Assembly: GCA_964588725.1 (NCBI GenBank)
Contig: CAZPQL010000074.1
Span: 1 to 12,127, forward strand
Length of the DNA stretch: 12,127 nt
Source: UBA5972 sp964588725
GTDB lineage: Bacteria > Pseudomonadota > Alphaproteobacteria > Rhodobacterales > Rhodobacteraceae
Direction of reading: 5' to 3'
Shown: positions 1 through 6,890 of the stretch, in pieces
Position numbering within the stretch: the first letter of the stretch is position 1
How the letters are laid out: each line of letters opens with the position of its first letter
The notes under the pieces: model-generated
Seen by the model: the letters and a program-made list of their open reading frames with translations, nothing else
What the model was told of the DNA's origin: nothing
Databases searched by the model: none
Made by a program: the position numbers and the translations under genes

Positions 1-650
1 GCCACCGGCACGCCACCGATCACGTCGTTGAACATTTCGTGCCACCCCATGATGCGCAGCGGATAGGCACGGGCGTCGCCGTTGATATTCACGCCGAACA
101 CAAGATCGGTGTCGCGCAAATATTCTGCGTCATCCGCAGCTAAAAATGCCGGATTGTCCAAAGACGGGATGCCATCGACTTTGACGCCACCCCAGGTGAT
201 TTCTTCCAGCCGGATTTTCATTTTGTCCGGCGCGATCGTCGCATCGTTCAAGAAACGCGAGAAATTACTGTCGATCAGCTTATAAAGTTCCAGTTTGAAG
301 TGACCATAGGACGGATGCGCGGCGTGTTCGGGGTGGGACTCTTGCCAGAGCATCCAGTCAAACCACCCCGTGCCTTCGGACCCCGTGATCCCGGCAGCCG
401 CCCAGTTAAGCGCGTCCGGGTCATAAAGCCCAAAGCGCAAAGCCAGAATAATCGTCGCGAGCATATCGGGGTTGCCGCGCGCCATCATGGTTTTCAGGCT
501 ATCGAGGCGTTCGTCGCCGGTGCCGGTGAACAACTGTTCGCTCGCGGCGAACATGCCGTCATTTGCCTGTGCGGTGGCCCCCTGATAACCGGCAAGCGCG
601 CACATCACCAACGCCAGCAACGGCCGGCGCAATGTCGAAGATTTTATCAT
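1..650 (-). CDS. DUF3179 domain-containing exported protein (partial, C-terminus beyond left edge)
   Basis: The frame is open from the ATG at 650 to the window edge (216 codons visible). The start is preceded by AAGGA at good spacing. Residues 1-29 look like a Sec signal peptide: a basic start (RR at 8-9), a hydrophobic core (LLALVMCALA) and a possible AQA cleavage site near 29. The mature part carries the DUF3179 hallmarks: a WGGVKVDGIPSLDNP stretch near 153-167, then ARAYPLRIMGWHEMFNDV at 193-210 and IGGVPV at the edge. In this family a cysteine-containing CPLC-type motif normally follows, but it would lie outside the window. The molecular function of DUF3179 is not known to me. It lies 146 bp downstream of the iron-type permease on the same strand, so co-transcription is possible but not shown. 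Family assignment is from recalled motifs, with good confidence; any role beyond periplasmic location is unknown. Confidence 0.85.
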   Translation of the reverse strand, partial: MIKSSTLRRPLLALVMCALAGYQGATAQANDGMFAASEQLFTGTGDERLDSLKTMMARGNPDMLATIILALRFGLYDPDALNWAAAGITGSEGTGWFDWMLWQESHPEHAAHPSYGHFKLELYKLIDSNFSRFLNDATIAPDKMKIRLEEITWGGVKVDGIPSLDNPAFLAADDAEYLRDTDLVFGVNINGDARAYPLRIMGWHEMFNDVIGGVPV

Positions 651-796
651 GGGGTTCCTTTGCAGTGCCACGGGGCGGGTAACGGCGATCAACGGTTGTT
701 GTGTCACCGGCTACCTGTGCTGGACAAATCATTTCTGTTCACACGGGTTCAAAAGCGCGCCAGTCGCCGGTACACCCGTCCCTTGATCTTTGGATT
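651..796. other. Spacer between the permease and DUF3179 genes
   Basis: These 146 bases separate two minus-strand genes. I found no convincing terminator with a T-run and no promoter with both boxes, apart from the AAGGA ribosome site just before the DUF3179 start. Whether the two genes share a transcript is therefore open. Confidence 0.5.
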
Positions 797-2464
797 TCAG
801 CGCGACGCACGGGCCAGCAGCAGCACGGCTCCAACACCGACCAGCATCACCACGATGGCGGCGGGCGCGGCCTCGCCAAGGTTTTCCAGCGACGCTGCGT
901 CGAACACCCGCGTGGCCAGCGTATCAAAATTAAACGGGCGCAGCAAAAGCGTTGCCGGCAGTTCCTTGACGCTGTCGACAAAGACCAACAACAACGCCGT
1001 GGCAAGCGATCCACGGATCAGCGGGAAATGCACCCGCCACAACGTGCCGCCACTGCCTTCTCCAAGCGAACGCGCCGCCATGGGCAGCGACGGCGAAATC
1101 CGCCCCATGGCCGCATCTACGGCGCCCTGCGCGATGGCGAAAAACCGCACCGAATAGGCCAGAATGATGGCAAAGGCAGACCCTGTCAGCATCAGGCCGG
1201 GGTCGACACCGGTCAGCCGTTCAATGCCGTCGGCGATCCAGTGATCGGCCCGCGCCAGAGGTATCAGCAACCCCAGCGCCAACACCGCGCCGGGCGCGGC
1301 GTAGCCGATGGTGGTGGCCGGAAGTAACAGACGCAGCAACCGCCGCCCTGTCAGCCGCACGCCATAGACCAGAAACACCCCGCCGGTCACAGTAATCAAA
1401 GCCGCCGTCCCGCCGACCCAGACCGTGTTCCAAAGCGCTGCGTATAATGCGGGTTCCGCCCATAATCCGGCATTGATCAGCGCATGATATCCGATCACGC
1501 TGGCGGGCAGGATAAATCCCGACACGAACGGCAGCAAACACAGCAACAGCGCCAGCGCGGCCTTGACGCCGTGCAAATCCACGGGCGCAATGGGCGTGGC
1601 GCGGCGGGTGGTGCGGTAAAACCTGATCTTGCGGCGGCTGGTTTTCTCCAGCGCCACCAGAACCAGCACCAGACCCAGAATTACCATGGCGATTTGTGCG
1701 GCACCTCCGGCGTTAGAGCCTTCCAGCCAGACCGCAAAGATTCCCGTGGTCAGCGTTTGCACGGCAAAAAATTCAACCGTGCCAAAATCGTTCACGGTCT
1801 CCATCATCACGATGGCCACGCCCGCCGCGATGGCCGGACGCGCCAGCGGCAATCCCACACGGAAAAAGGCCCCCCAGGCGCCGCACCCCAGGGCGCGCGC
1901 CACTTCCAACACGCCGACAGATTGTTCGCGAAACGCGGCGCGTGCCAGCAAAAATACATAAGGATACAGCGCAGAGGTCAGAACAAGAATCGCGCTGCCA
2001 CGGGAGCGGATTTCGGGAAACGCATAGTCGCGCGCCGAGGTCCAGCCGAATACCGCCCGCAAGGCCCCCTGAACCGGTCCGGCGAATTCCAGAAAATCCA
2101 CCAGTGCATAGGCGCCGATATAGGCCGGTATCGCCAGCGGCAAAAGTAAAGCCCACTGCAACACCCCGCGCAGGGGAAAGCGATACATGACCACAATCCA
2201 CGCCGCACCCGTACCCACAACGGCGCTGAGCACCCCGACTCCCACCATCAGGATCAGCGTATTGATGACATAGCGGGGCAGCGTCGTGGCCAGAAGATGC
2301 GGCCAGATATTGTCGACCGGATGCAGCCCAATCCATATCACCGACGCGACCGGTAGCAGCACGATCAACGCAATCACCACAGTCCCGAGCGACCATATGT
2401 CCAAAGGCACACGCCATCCTGCGCGGCGGCGGGTTGTATTAATCTGATGAATTTGCTCAACCAT
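797..2464 (-). CDS. Fused two-domain ABC transporter permease, ferric-iron (FbpB/SfuB) type
   Basis: A 555-residue inner-membrane permease with two tandem binding-protein-dependent transport domains, each about six hydrophobic helices. EAA-type coupling loops are visible at about 187-211 (EVARALG, then GLPLARPAI) and 462-484 (AARSLGEG, then HFPLIRG); these contact the ATPase. Between the halves lies a basic, cytoplasmic-looking linker (about 273-296). The fused layout and motifs such as ETVNDFGTVEFF (222-233) and DSVKELPATLLLRPF (497-511) are typical of Fe3+ permeases of the FbpB/SfuB/AfuB group. These import iron delivered by a periplasmic binding protein. I chose the ATG at 2464 because AAGG lies 9 nt upstream and the residues just after it are a normal cytoplasmic N-tail. 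The frame stays open to 2590, but that extension would run over the divergent gene's start. No binding-protein or ATPase gene is in view. Substrate is inferred from family resemblance. Confidence 0.9.
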   Translation of the reverse strand: MVEQIHQINTTRRRAGWRVPLDIWSLGTVVIALIVLLPVASVIWIGLHPVDNIWPHLLATTLPRYVINTLILMVGVGVLSAVVGTGAAWIVVMYRFPLRGVLQWALLLPLAIPAYIGAYALVDFLEFAGPVQGALRAVFGWTSARDYAFPEIRSRGSAILVLTSALYPYVFLLARAAFREQSVGVLEVARALGCGAWGAFFRVGLPLARPAIAAGVAIVMMETVNDFGTVEFFAVQTLTTGIFAVWLEGSNAGGAAQIAMVILGLVLVLVALEKTSRRKIRFYRTTRRATPIAPVDLHGVKAALALLLCLLPFVSGFILPASVIGYHALINAGLWAEPALYAALWNTVWVGGTAALITVTGGVFLVYGVRLTGRRLLRLLLPATTIGYAAPGAVLALGLLIPLARADHWIADGIERLTGVDPGLMLTGSAFAIILAYSVRFFAIAQGAVDAAMGRISPSLPMAARSLGEGSGGTLWRVHFPLIRGSLATALLLVFVDSVKELPATLLLRPFNFDTLATRVFDAASLENLGEAAPAAIVVMLVGVGAVLLLARASR

Positions 2465-2489
2465 TGCGCTGCGCCTTAACGGAAAGCTG

Positions 2490-2518
2490 TTTCCCTGTCT
2501 ATAAAAGCGCTCTATAAT
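2490..2518 (+). promoter_or_regulatory. Candidate promoter for the sulfotransferase-like gene
   Basis: A perfect TATAAT at 2513-2518 has a weak -35 candidate TTTCCC at 2490-2495, 17 bp upstream. Transcription would begin near 2525, giving a leader of about 36 nt before the ATG at 2561. On the other strand the same AT-rich patch reads TATAGA, so it may also serve the divergent permease. The -35 match is poor. Confidence 0.35.
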
Positions 2519-2560
2519 GGCAGGAAAGCGGGTCTTTTTACAGGCAAAGATCAATAACCT

Positions 2561-3436
2561 ATGCAGATAGTCTTTCACATCGGTGCCCACTGCACGGATG
2601 ACGGGCAGATATTGAGATGCCTGAACAAAAATCGTGCGCTGTTGGCAACGCAGGGTATTGCTGTGCCCAACCCGGGAAATTTTCGCCCGATCGTGCGCGA
2701 AACGCTGGCCGCTACCGGGGGCCAGCCGGCCAACAGCGCGACGCAGGACTTGTTACTTCGATCCATAATCGAAACCGACAACCCGTCGCGCGTGATCCTG
2801 AGCAACGAGGCTTTTCTGTGCAATCCGCACCGTGTCCTGACCGAAGACCAGCTTTATGCCGAAGCCGGTGAGAAAGTGGCGAAACTGCGCAATCTGTTTC
2901 CAAACTGCGATGTTGAATTTTGCATGTCCATTCGCAATCCTGCCACGTTTCTTCCCGCCTGTTTTGAACGCCTGCAAACCGAGTCCTTTGAGGCCTACAT
3001 GGCGCTGACCGATCCCCGCACGTTGCTGTGGTCCGAAGTGGTCGGGCGGATCCACGCGTATTTACCGGGTGTGCCACTAAAAATTTGGAGCAACGAAGAC
3101 ACGCCTTTTATCTGGCGTGAGCTGATTCAATCGATTGCTGATCACGACAATTCTGTTGAACTTCAGGGCATTGACGATTTCATTGCCACGATCATGACCG
3201 CCGAGGGGATCGAGCGCATGCGCGTTTACCTGCAGTCGCACCCCCCCGCCAACGAAAGCCAGCGACGGCGTATTCTCAGCGCGTTTCTGGATAAGTTTGA
3301 AATCGCCGGAGAGGTCGAGATCGAACTCGATTGCCCCGGCTGGTCGGCAGAGTTCGTCGACGAGTTGACCAATATTTATGAGGACGATCTATATACGATA
3401 GAACGTATGCCCGGGGTTGATTTCATATCGCCGTGA
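2561..3436 (+). CDS. Uncharacterised protein, probable degenerate sulfotransferase-fold relative
   Basis: A 291-residue soluble protein with no signal peptide or membrane segment. Its order of motifs resembles the sulfotransferase P-loop fold. A short strand and loop HIGAHCTDDGQI (6-17) lies where sulfotransferases have HIGAHKTGTT-like PAPS-binding loops. SNEAF (81-85) lies where an S-E motif is common. MSIRNPATFLPACFER (122-137) resembles the 3'-phosphate loop (RDP followed by a helix). The lysine of the first loop is replaced by Cys11 and the GTT by DDG, so PAPS-dependent catalysis is doubtful. I recall similar proteins in Rhodobacteraceae annotated only as hypothetical. The ATG at 2561 has no clear Shine-Dalgarno, but it starts exactly at the conserved first strand. 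The gene is divergent from the permease and converges with gapR 11 bp apart. Coding status is secure; fold is inference; function unknown. Confidence 0.8.
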   Translation: MQIVFHIGAHCTDDGQILRCLNKNRALLATQGIAVPNPGNFRPIVRETLAATGGQPANSATQDLLLRSIIETDNPSRVILSNEAFLCNPHRVLTEDQLYAEAGEKVAKLRNLFPNCDVEFCMSIRNPATFLPACFERLQTESFEAYMALTDPRTLLWSEVVGRIHAYLPGVPLKIWSNEDTPFIWRELIQSIADHDNSVELQGIDDFIATIMTAEGIERMRVYLQSHPPANESQRRRILSAFLDKFEIAGEVEIELDCPGWSAEFVDELTNIYEDDLYTIERMPGVDFISP

Positions 3437-3447
3437 CGGCGGCAGGA

Positions 3448-3705
3448 TTACATGCCCAGAGCTTCGCGGTACAGATCCAGAACTGCCTCTTCTTCGGACA
3501 AATCCTGCGGGTCGCGTTTGCGCATCCCGATCAGTTTGCGCAGCACCCGCGTGTCGTAGCCACGCGACTTCGCCTCGGCCATCACCTCTTTCTGGGCGTC
3601 GGCCAGGTCTTTTTTCTCGACCTCAAGTCGCTCGAAACGTTCAACAAATGCACGCAATTCGTCAGCGGTCACGCGGTAACTGTTGTCTGTTGGAGTGTCA
3701 TCCAT
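3448..3705 (-). CDS. gapR: GapR-family (DUF2312/UPF0335) DNA-binding protein
   Basis: An 85-residue protein matching the DUF2312 family. The visible core is RVTADELRAFVERFERLE (11-28), KDLADAQKEVMAEAKSRGYD (32-51) and then a short conserved TRVLRKLIGMRKRD (52-65). In Caulobacter, GapR is a nucleoid-associated protein that binds AT-rich, overtwisted DNA ahead of forks and RNA polymerase and stimulates topoisomerases. The helical, charged N-terminal half is the dimerising coiled coil. I chose the ATG at 3705, preceded by AAGGA at 8 nt, because the family begins just there. The frame stays open to 3816, but the upstream 37 residues are unlike the family and would cover the promoter region. Full family length, nothing missing. 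Confidence 0.93.
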   Translation of the reverse strand: MDDTPTDNSYRVTADELRAFVERFERLEVEKKDLADAQKEVMAEAKSRGYDTRVLRKLIGMRKRDPQDLSEEEAVLDLYREALGM

Positions 3706-3737
3706 TTTGGCTGTCCTTAGCTGTGCGCGAAAACCCT

Positions 3738-3766
3738 TGATTAGCGTTGCCTTTCTTTGGTCGCAA
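3738..3766 (-). promoter_or_regulatory. Candidate gapR promoter
   Basis: Read on the minus strand, TTGCGA (3766-3761) and TAATCA (3743-3738) are separated by exactly 17 bp. This predicts a start site near 3731 and a leader of about 26 nt before the gapR ATG. Both boxes match the sigma-70-type consensus only partly. No equally good promoter is visible for the divergent small membrane protein. Confidence 0.4.
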
Positions 3767-3827
3767 GGCTTGGCTTGCTCTTGATGGTGTATTTCTTTAG
3801 GCCACTCGCGCAGCAAGGAGCAAAGCC

Positions 3828-4040
3828 ATGGATATATTGGTCATCAGCGGCACCGTCGTCGCCTTTTCAGGCTTGATTGGTCTGGGATATTGCATCTTTC
3901 TGGCTGTGCGCGCCAAACGCGCGGGCCTGCCCGACGCCGAAATGAAAGCGCGCCTGCAAAAGATTGTCGTGCTTAATCTGGGGGCGCTGTTGTTGTCGGC
4001 GTTCGGGTTGATGATGGTGGTAGTCGGCGTGTTGCTTTAG
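3828..4040 (+). CDS. Small two-helix membrane protein, hypothetical
   Basis: A 70-residue protein with two hydrophobic segments, about 3-26 and 46-69, joined by a basic and acidic loop (RAKRAGLPDAEMKARLQK, 28-45). By the positive-inside rule the loop is cytoplasmic and both ends are outside. A strong AAGGAG at 3815-3820 lies 7 nt before the ATG, so translation is well supported. The last codon runs straight into TAG at 4038-4040, which overlaps the stop of the convergent exporter gene. It is divergent from gapR, with 122 bp between the two starts. I do not recognise a named family; similar short proteins occur as hypotheticals in related bacteria. No function can be assigned. Confidence 0.8.
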   Translation: MDILVISGTVVAFSGLIGLGYCIFLAVRAKRAGLPDAEMKARLQKIVVLNLGALLLSAFGLMMVVVGVLL

Positions 4041-4903
4041 AGTGATTCCGGCTCTCTTTGGCTGGTCACGACCCAGACCCCGCCAATAACGATCGCCGCC
4101 CCCAGACCTTCGATCAGACTCAGGCGTTCGCCCAGCATGACCATGCTGCCCGCGATCGACGCGACCGGCAACAGCATCAGGAAAGGGCCGATACGACTAA
4201 CGGGAAATTTCCCCAGCAGGTGATACCAGATGGCGTAACCCAAAGCCGTCATCACCAGCCCCAGGTAAACAACGACGCCCCAACCGATCCAGCTGGTGGT
4301 ACGGATAATCTCGATCTGGTTATCCTCAAACAGCCACGACGCCAGAAAAAGTTGCGGTGCGGCAAACATGGCTACCCACGCAATCAACGTGAAACCACCC
4401 ACCGGCGTTTTAAGCCGCTTGATCATGATTTGCCCAACCGCCCACGTCATGGCGCCAGCTGCGACCATGGCCACGTACTTCAAATCACCGGCCAATTCGG
4501 GCTGCCCCGCAATCATGACGATGCCGCCAAAGGCAATGATGATGCCCAAAATCCTTCGGGCGCTCAGGCGGTCTTTCAGGAATATTACCGCCAGAAGCGC
4601 CATGAACGGAAATTCCAGTTGCACGACGATGATGGCGGTGCTGGCATCGATACCGGTCAGGCCCGTGAAGGTCAGCGAATACTGAATGGTGGCGCTGACC
4701 ACCGCGATCCAGAAAATCGGCCGCATTTGCCCCCAAGGCGGTTTGACGAACCACACCAGCACCAGCGCGGTCAGCGTGAACCGCAACGCCATCAGCAGGA
4801 TCGGCGGGAATGCGGCATAGACGAATGCCACTTTGGCCAGTGTAAATCCCATGCCCCAGATCACGGGCACCGAAATGGCCATCAGGATATCAAGCGGTTT
4901 CAA
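4037..4903 (-). CDS. EamA-family (DMT superfamily) inner-membrane transporter
   Basis: A 288-residue protein with about ten hydrophobic helices in two homologous EamA repeats (about 5-135 and 143-283). Typical features are VIWGMGFTLAKVAF (14-27), a FLKDRLSARRILGIIIAFGGIVM segment closing repeat one (108-130), and LGERLSLIEGLGAAIVIGGVWVV closing repeat two (257-279). The GYAIWYHLLGKFPVSRIGP stretch (222-240) resembles the O-acetylserine/cysteine exporter subgroup, but the substrate is a guess. The start is TTG at 4903, 4 nt after the stop of the upstream hydrolase gene. It is chosen because family members begin a few residues before the first helix. The alternative ATG at 4882 would trim seven residues and lacks a Shine-Dalgarno. 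Translation is probably coupled to the hydrolase gene. Confidence 0.9.
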   Translation of the reverse strand: MKPLDILMAISVPVIWGMGFTLAKVAFVYAAFPPILLMALRFTLTALVLVWFVKPPWGQMRPIFWIAVVSATIQYSLTFTGLTGIDASTAIIVVQLEFPFMALLAVIFLKDRLSARRILGIIIAFGGIVMIAGQPELAGDLKYVAMVAAGAMTWAVGQIMIKRLKTPVGGFTLIAWVAMFAAPQLFLASWLFEDNQIEIIRTTSWIGWGVVVYLGLVMTALGYAIWYHLLGKFPVSRIGPFLMLLPVASIAGSMVMLGERLSLIEGLGAAIVIGGVWVVTSQREPESL

Positions 4904-4907
4904 GCCT

Positions 4908-5666
4908 TTACGCCCTGATTGCCATGGTGACCGCGTGGATGGCTTTGCGAATCATCAATAGCTGCCCGGGGCTGGAAAAACGGTGATCGGCGCCCTTGAC
5001 CAGCGTCAGGCGGATATCGTCGCCACTGGCGTGGTCAAGCAAGCGCAGCGCGACGCTCTGATCCACGTCTTCATCGGCGGTGCCCTGCAAAAAGCGTACG
5101 GGAAACGGCAGGTTCAGCGGCGTGCGTAAAATCAGTTGCGCGCGTCCGTCGTCGATCAGCCGTTTGGTGATCACATAGGGGTCGTCGTCATATTCGGTGG
5201 GCAGTTCCAGTTGGCCGTTTTGATCAAGCGCAGCTTTTTGAGCCGCCGAAAAACCGGCCCACAGGCTGTCCTCGGTAAAATCGGGCGCGCTGGCGATACC
5301 GACCAGACCAGCAACCCTGTCCGGCAAGGCGCGCGCTACCAAAAGCGCAATCCACCCACCCATGGACGACCCGACAAGGATGTGCTTTCCCGCTGTCAAA
5401 GCAGAGATCGCAGCCATGGCGTCTGCCGCCCAGTCGCCGATGCACCCGTCTTCAAATGCGCCGGACGATTGACCGTGCCCGGAATAGTCAAAGCGCAGGT
5501 AGGCGCGATTGTTCTCGCGGGCCCAGTCCTGCAAATAAAGCGCCTTGGTACCCTCCATATCCGATTTGAACCCGCCAAGGAAAACAACGCCGGGGCCCTG
5601 CCCGTCAAGCAGGTGGTAGGCGATGGTGCGCCCGTCCGTGGTTTTGAAAGAATTGGGTGTGGGCAT
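4908..5666 (-). CDS. Alpha/beta hydrolase, ABHD10-like
   Basis: A 252-residue serine hydrolase without signal peptide, so cytoplasmic. The nucleophile elbow GSSMGG puts the catalytic serine at 101. The acid is probably Asp198 or Asp200 (GTADEDV) and the base His228 (GADHRFS). The oxyanion-side loop VVFLGGFKSDMEGTKA (27-42) and FDYSGHGQSSG (59-69) are characteristic of the group that includes human mitochondrial ABHD10, a thioesterase and acyl-glucuronide esterase. Related bacterial enzymes are common in alphaproteobacteria, and a thioesterase or carboxylesterase activity is likely but unproven. The ATG at 5666 has AAGGCG about 6 nt upstream. It leads a tight pair with the EamA exporter 4 nt downstream. 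Fold and catalytic residues are seen directly; substrate unknown. Confidence 0.9.
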   Translation of the reverse strand: MPTPNSFKTTDGRTIAYHLLDGQGPGVVFLGGFKSDMEGTKALYLQDWARENNRAYLRFDYSGHGQSSGAFEDGCIGDWAADAMAAISALTAGKHILVGSSMGGWIALLVARALPDRVAGLVGIASAPDFTEDSLWAGFSAAQKAALDQNGQLELPTEYDDDPYVITKRLIDDGRAQLILRTPLNLPFPVRFLQGTADEDVDQSVALRLLDHASGDDIRLTLVKGADHRFSSPGQLLMIRKAIHAVTMAIRA

Positions 5667-5802
5667 CGCGCCGCCTTGCGATTTAGGGACAATCTGCAGA
5701 AGTCATAAGCTGTTTTGCCACGATAAATTGCACAATAGCGACGCGGTTGTCGAAAGGCCGACCGAAATCTGAATATACTTTTAGGTGGGGACTATGGTTA
5801 AG

Positions 5803-6762
5803 TCAGCCGTTCACGCACGAAAAAGACTCGAACCCCTCGATCGGGTCAATCGGAGTTGGATCCGGGCACCAGCCCCCCTGCTCGCGTACGTAGCCGCCGT
5901 ATTTAAGCTTTGATTTCATCTCGGCGGACGCCGCGCGCGCGGCACTGCGACTGCCAAACTGCACGACCGTTCTGAACGCGCCGTTTCTGTCCAGAATCAT
6001 CACGGTACCCTGGCGGTCGGGTGCGCGCGTGGCTTGCGAAAATTCCGCAACCAGCCTGGCAATCACCCGCGCCTGAACGGCGGCTTGATCCGGGGTCTTG
6101 TCAGCCCCGGCCACCAGCAACCAACGGGAAGAATCGGGAACCAGCGATGGCGAGCTTTGTTCCAGTCGTGCAATGCCCCGTTCACCGTTTTCGACGGACT
6201 GCACCAATGATACGCGCGCGTCCTCAAGCGACGACACTAAGGCGCTGACTTCGCCGCTCGAGGGTGGCGTGGTTTCCAATGTCTCGATCCGCCGTTGCAC
6301 ATCCGCGATGACTGCCAGCGTGGCCGCGTTTTCCTCGGTTCTCTCCTGTTTTTTCCTGATAATCCGGTCGTTGCTGATTTTTCCGCCCAGAAAACTGATC
6401 TCATCGATCGCACCGCAGCGCAGGAAATGATTAAATTTTCCCAAGATCGTGACCGGCAAACCGTTTTGGCGGGCCGCTTCGTCCAGTTCATCCTCAAATG
6501 TGAAACAAAGTTTTTCGCGGTATTCAATCCGGTCTGTGGTGAATACGTGCCCGATCCCGTAGTCCAGCACCAGATAAAAAGGAAACGCCGCCAGCAAACC
6601 AAATTTGAGCCAGGCCGTCCATTTCTCCGGCGAAATCCATGTCGCTTTTGCGGGCGGATCTTTTGCGGGCGGTTCTTCTGCGGGCGGTTCTTCTGCGGGC
6701 GGTTCTTCTGCGGGCGGTTCTTCGGGGTCATTTTCAGGTGATTCCGATGTTTTGTCTGACAC
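5803..6762 (-). CDS. Single-pass membrane protein with EPPAE repeats and a C-terminal SPOR-like region, hypothetical
   Basis: A 319-residue protein. I chose the GTG at 6762 because AGAGGTG precedes it at normal spacing; an upstream TTG at 6783 has no ribosome site. Residues 1-40 are acidic and proline-rich, with repeated EPPAE units. One hydrophobic helix spans about 50-67. After it come a region with Cys86 and Cys116, a charged helical stretch likely to form coiled coil (about 130-205), and a folded-looking C-terminal module from about 212 (SSRWLLVAGADKTPDQA) with Cys299 and Cys316. The last module has the look of a SPOR-like alpha/beta unit (WLLVAG, then FRTVVQFGSRSAARAA), but this is a weak impression. 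Four cysteines after the membrane helix fit a periplasmic C-terminus with disulfides. It is divergent from thrS. Function unknown. Confidence 0.75.
   Translation of the reverse strand: MSDKTSESPENDPEEPPAEEPPAEEPPAEEPPAKDPPAKATWISPEKWTAWLKFGLLAAFPFYLVLDYGIGHVFTTDRIEYREKLCFTFEDELDEAARQNGLPVTILGKFNHFLRCGAIDEISFLGGKISNDRIIRKKQERTEENAATLAVIADVQRRIETLETTPPSSGEVSALVSSLEDARVSLVQSVENGERGIARLEQSSPSLVPDSSRWLLVAGADKTPDQAAVQARVIARLVAEFSQATRAPDRQGTVMILDRNGAFRTVVQFGSRSAARAASAEMKSKLKYGGYVREQGGWCPDPTPIDPIEGFESFSCVNG
6650..6724 (-). repeat. Five 15-bp in-frame tandem repeats encoding EPPA(E/K) units
   Basis: Five consecutive 15-bp copies start at 6650, 6665, 6680, 6695 and 6710. The three middle copies are identical (GCGGGCGGTTCTTCT on the plus strand). 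The outer two differ at one to three bases. Because the unit is a multiple of three, copy-number change keeps the reading frame and lengthens or shortens the acidic, proline-rich cytoplasmic tail of the membrane protein. Confidence 0.97.
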
Positions 6763-6804
6763 AACGCACCTCTTTGAGATCAATTTTTAAATAATCTTTC
6801 GATG

Positions 6805-6833
6805 TTGACAGAACCGGGCGACAAGTCAATAAC
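6805..6833 (+). promoter_or_regulatory. Candidate thrS promoter
   Basis: A perfect -35 TTGACA at 6805-6810 is followed 17 bp later by AATAAC at 6828-6833, a weak -10. This gives a start site near 6840 and a leader of about 50 nt before the thrS GTG. A TTGACT lies on the opposite strand at 6829-6824, so the divergent membrane-protein gene may use the same patch. Confidence 0.4.
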
Positions 6834-6890
6834 CACGCCATTGTGCAACCGGGCGTTTTGTAGGCGTCGAACCGACAAGGAGCGCCGCTC

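Noticed and set aside
300..1157. Long plus-strand open frame of 285 codons
   Set aside because: It lies antisense to the DUF3179 and permease genes, has Arg/His/Gln-rich shadow composition, and no ribosome site or recognisable domain.
2465..2590. 42-residue N-terminal extension of the permease
   Set aside because: It would cover the promoter and first codons of the divergent gene, is not family-like, and the ATG at 2464 has its own ribosome site.
4058..4918. Plus-strand open frame of 286 codons
   Set aside because: It is antisense to the EamA gene with a composition dominated by His, Gln, Arg and Asp, typical of a shadow of a hydrophobic membrane protein in GC-rich DNA.
6650..6724. CRISPR-like array
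   Set aside because: The repeats are 15 bp, directly tandem without spacers, in frame within a gene, and encode EPPAE units.
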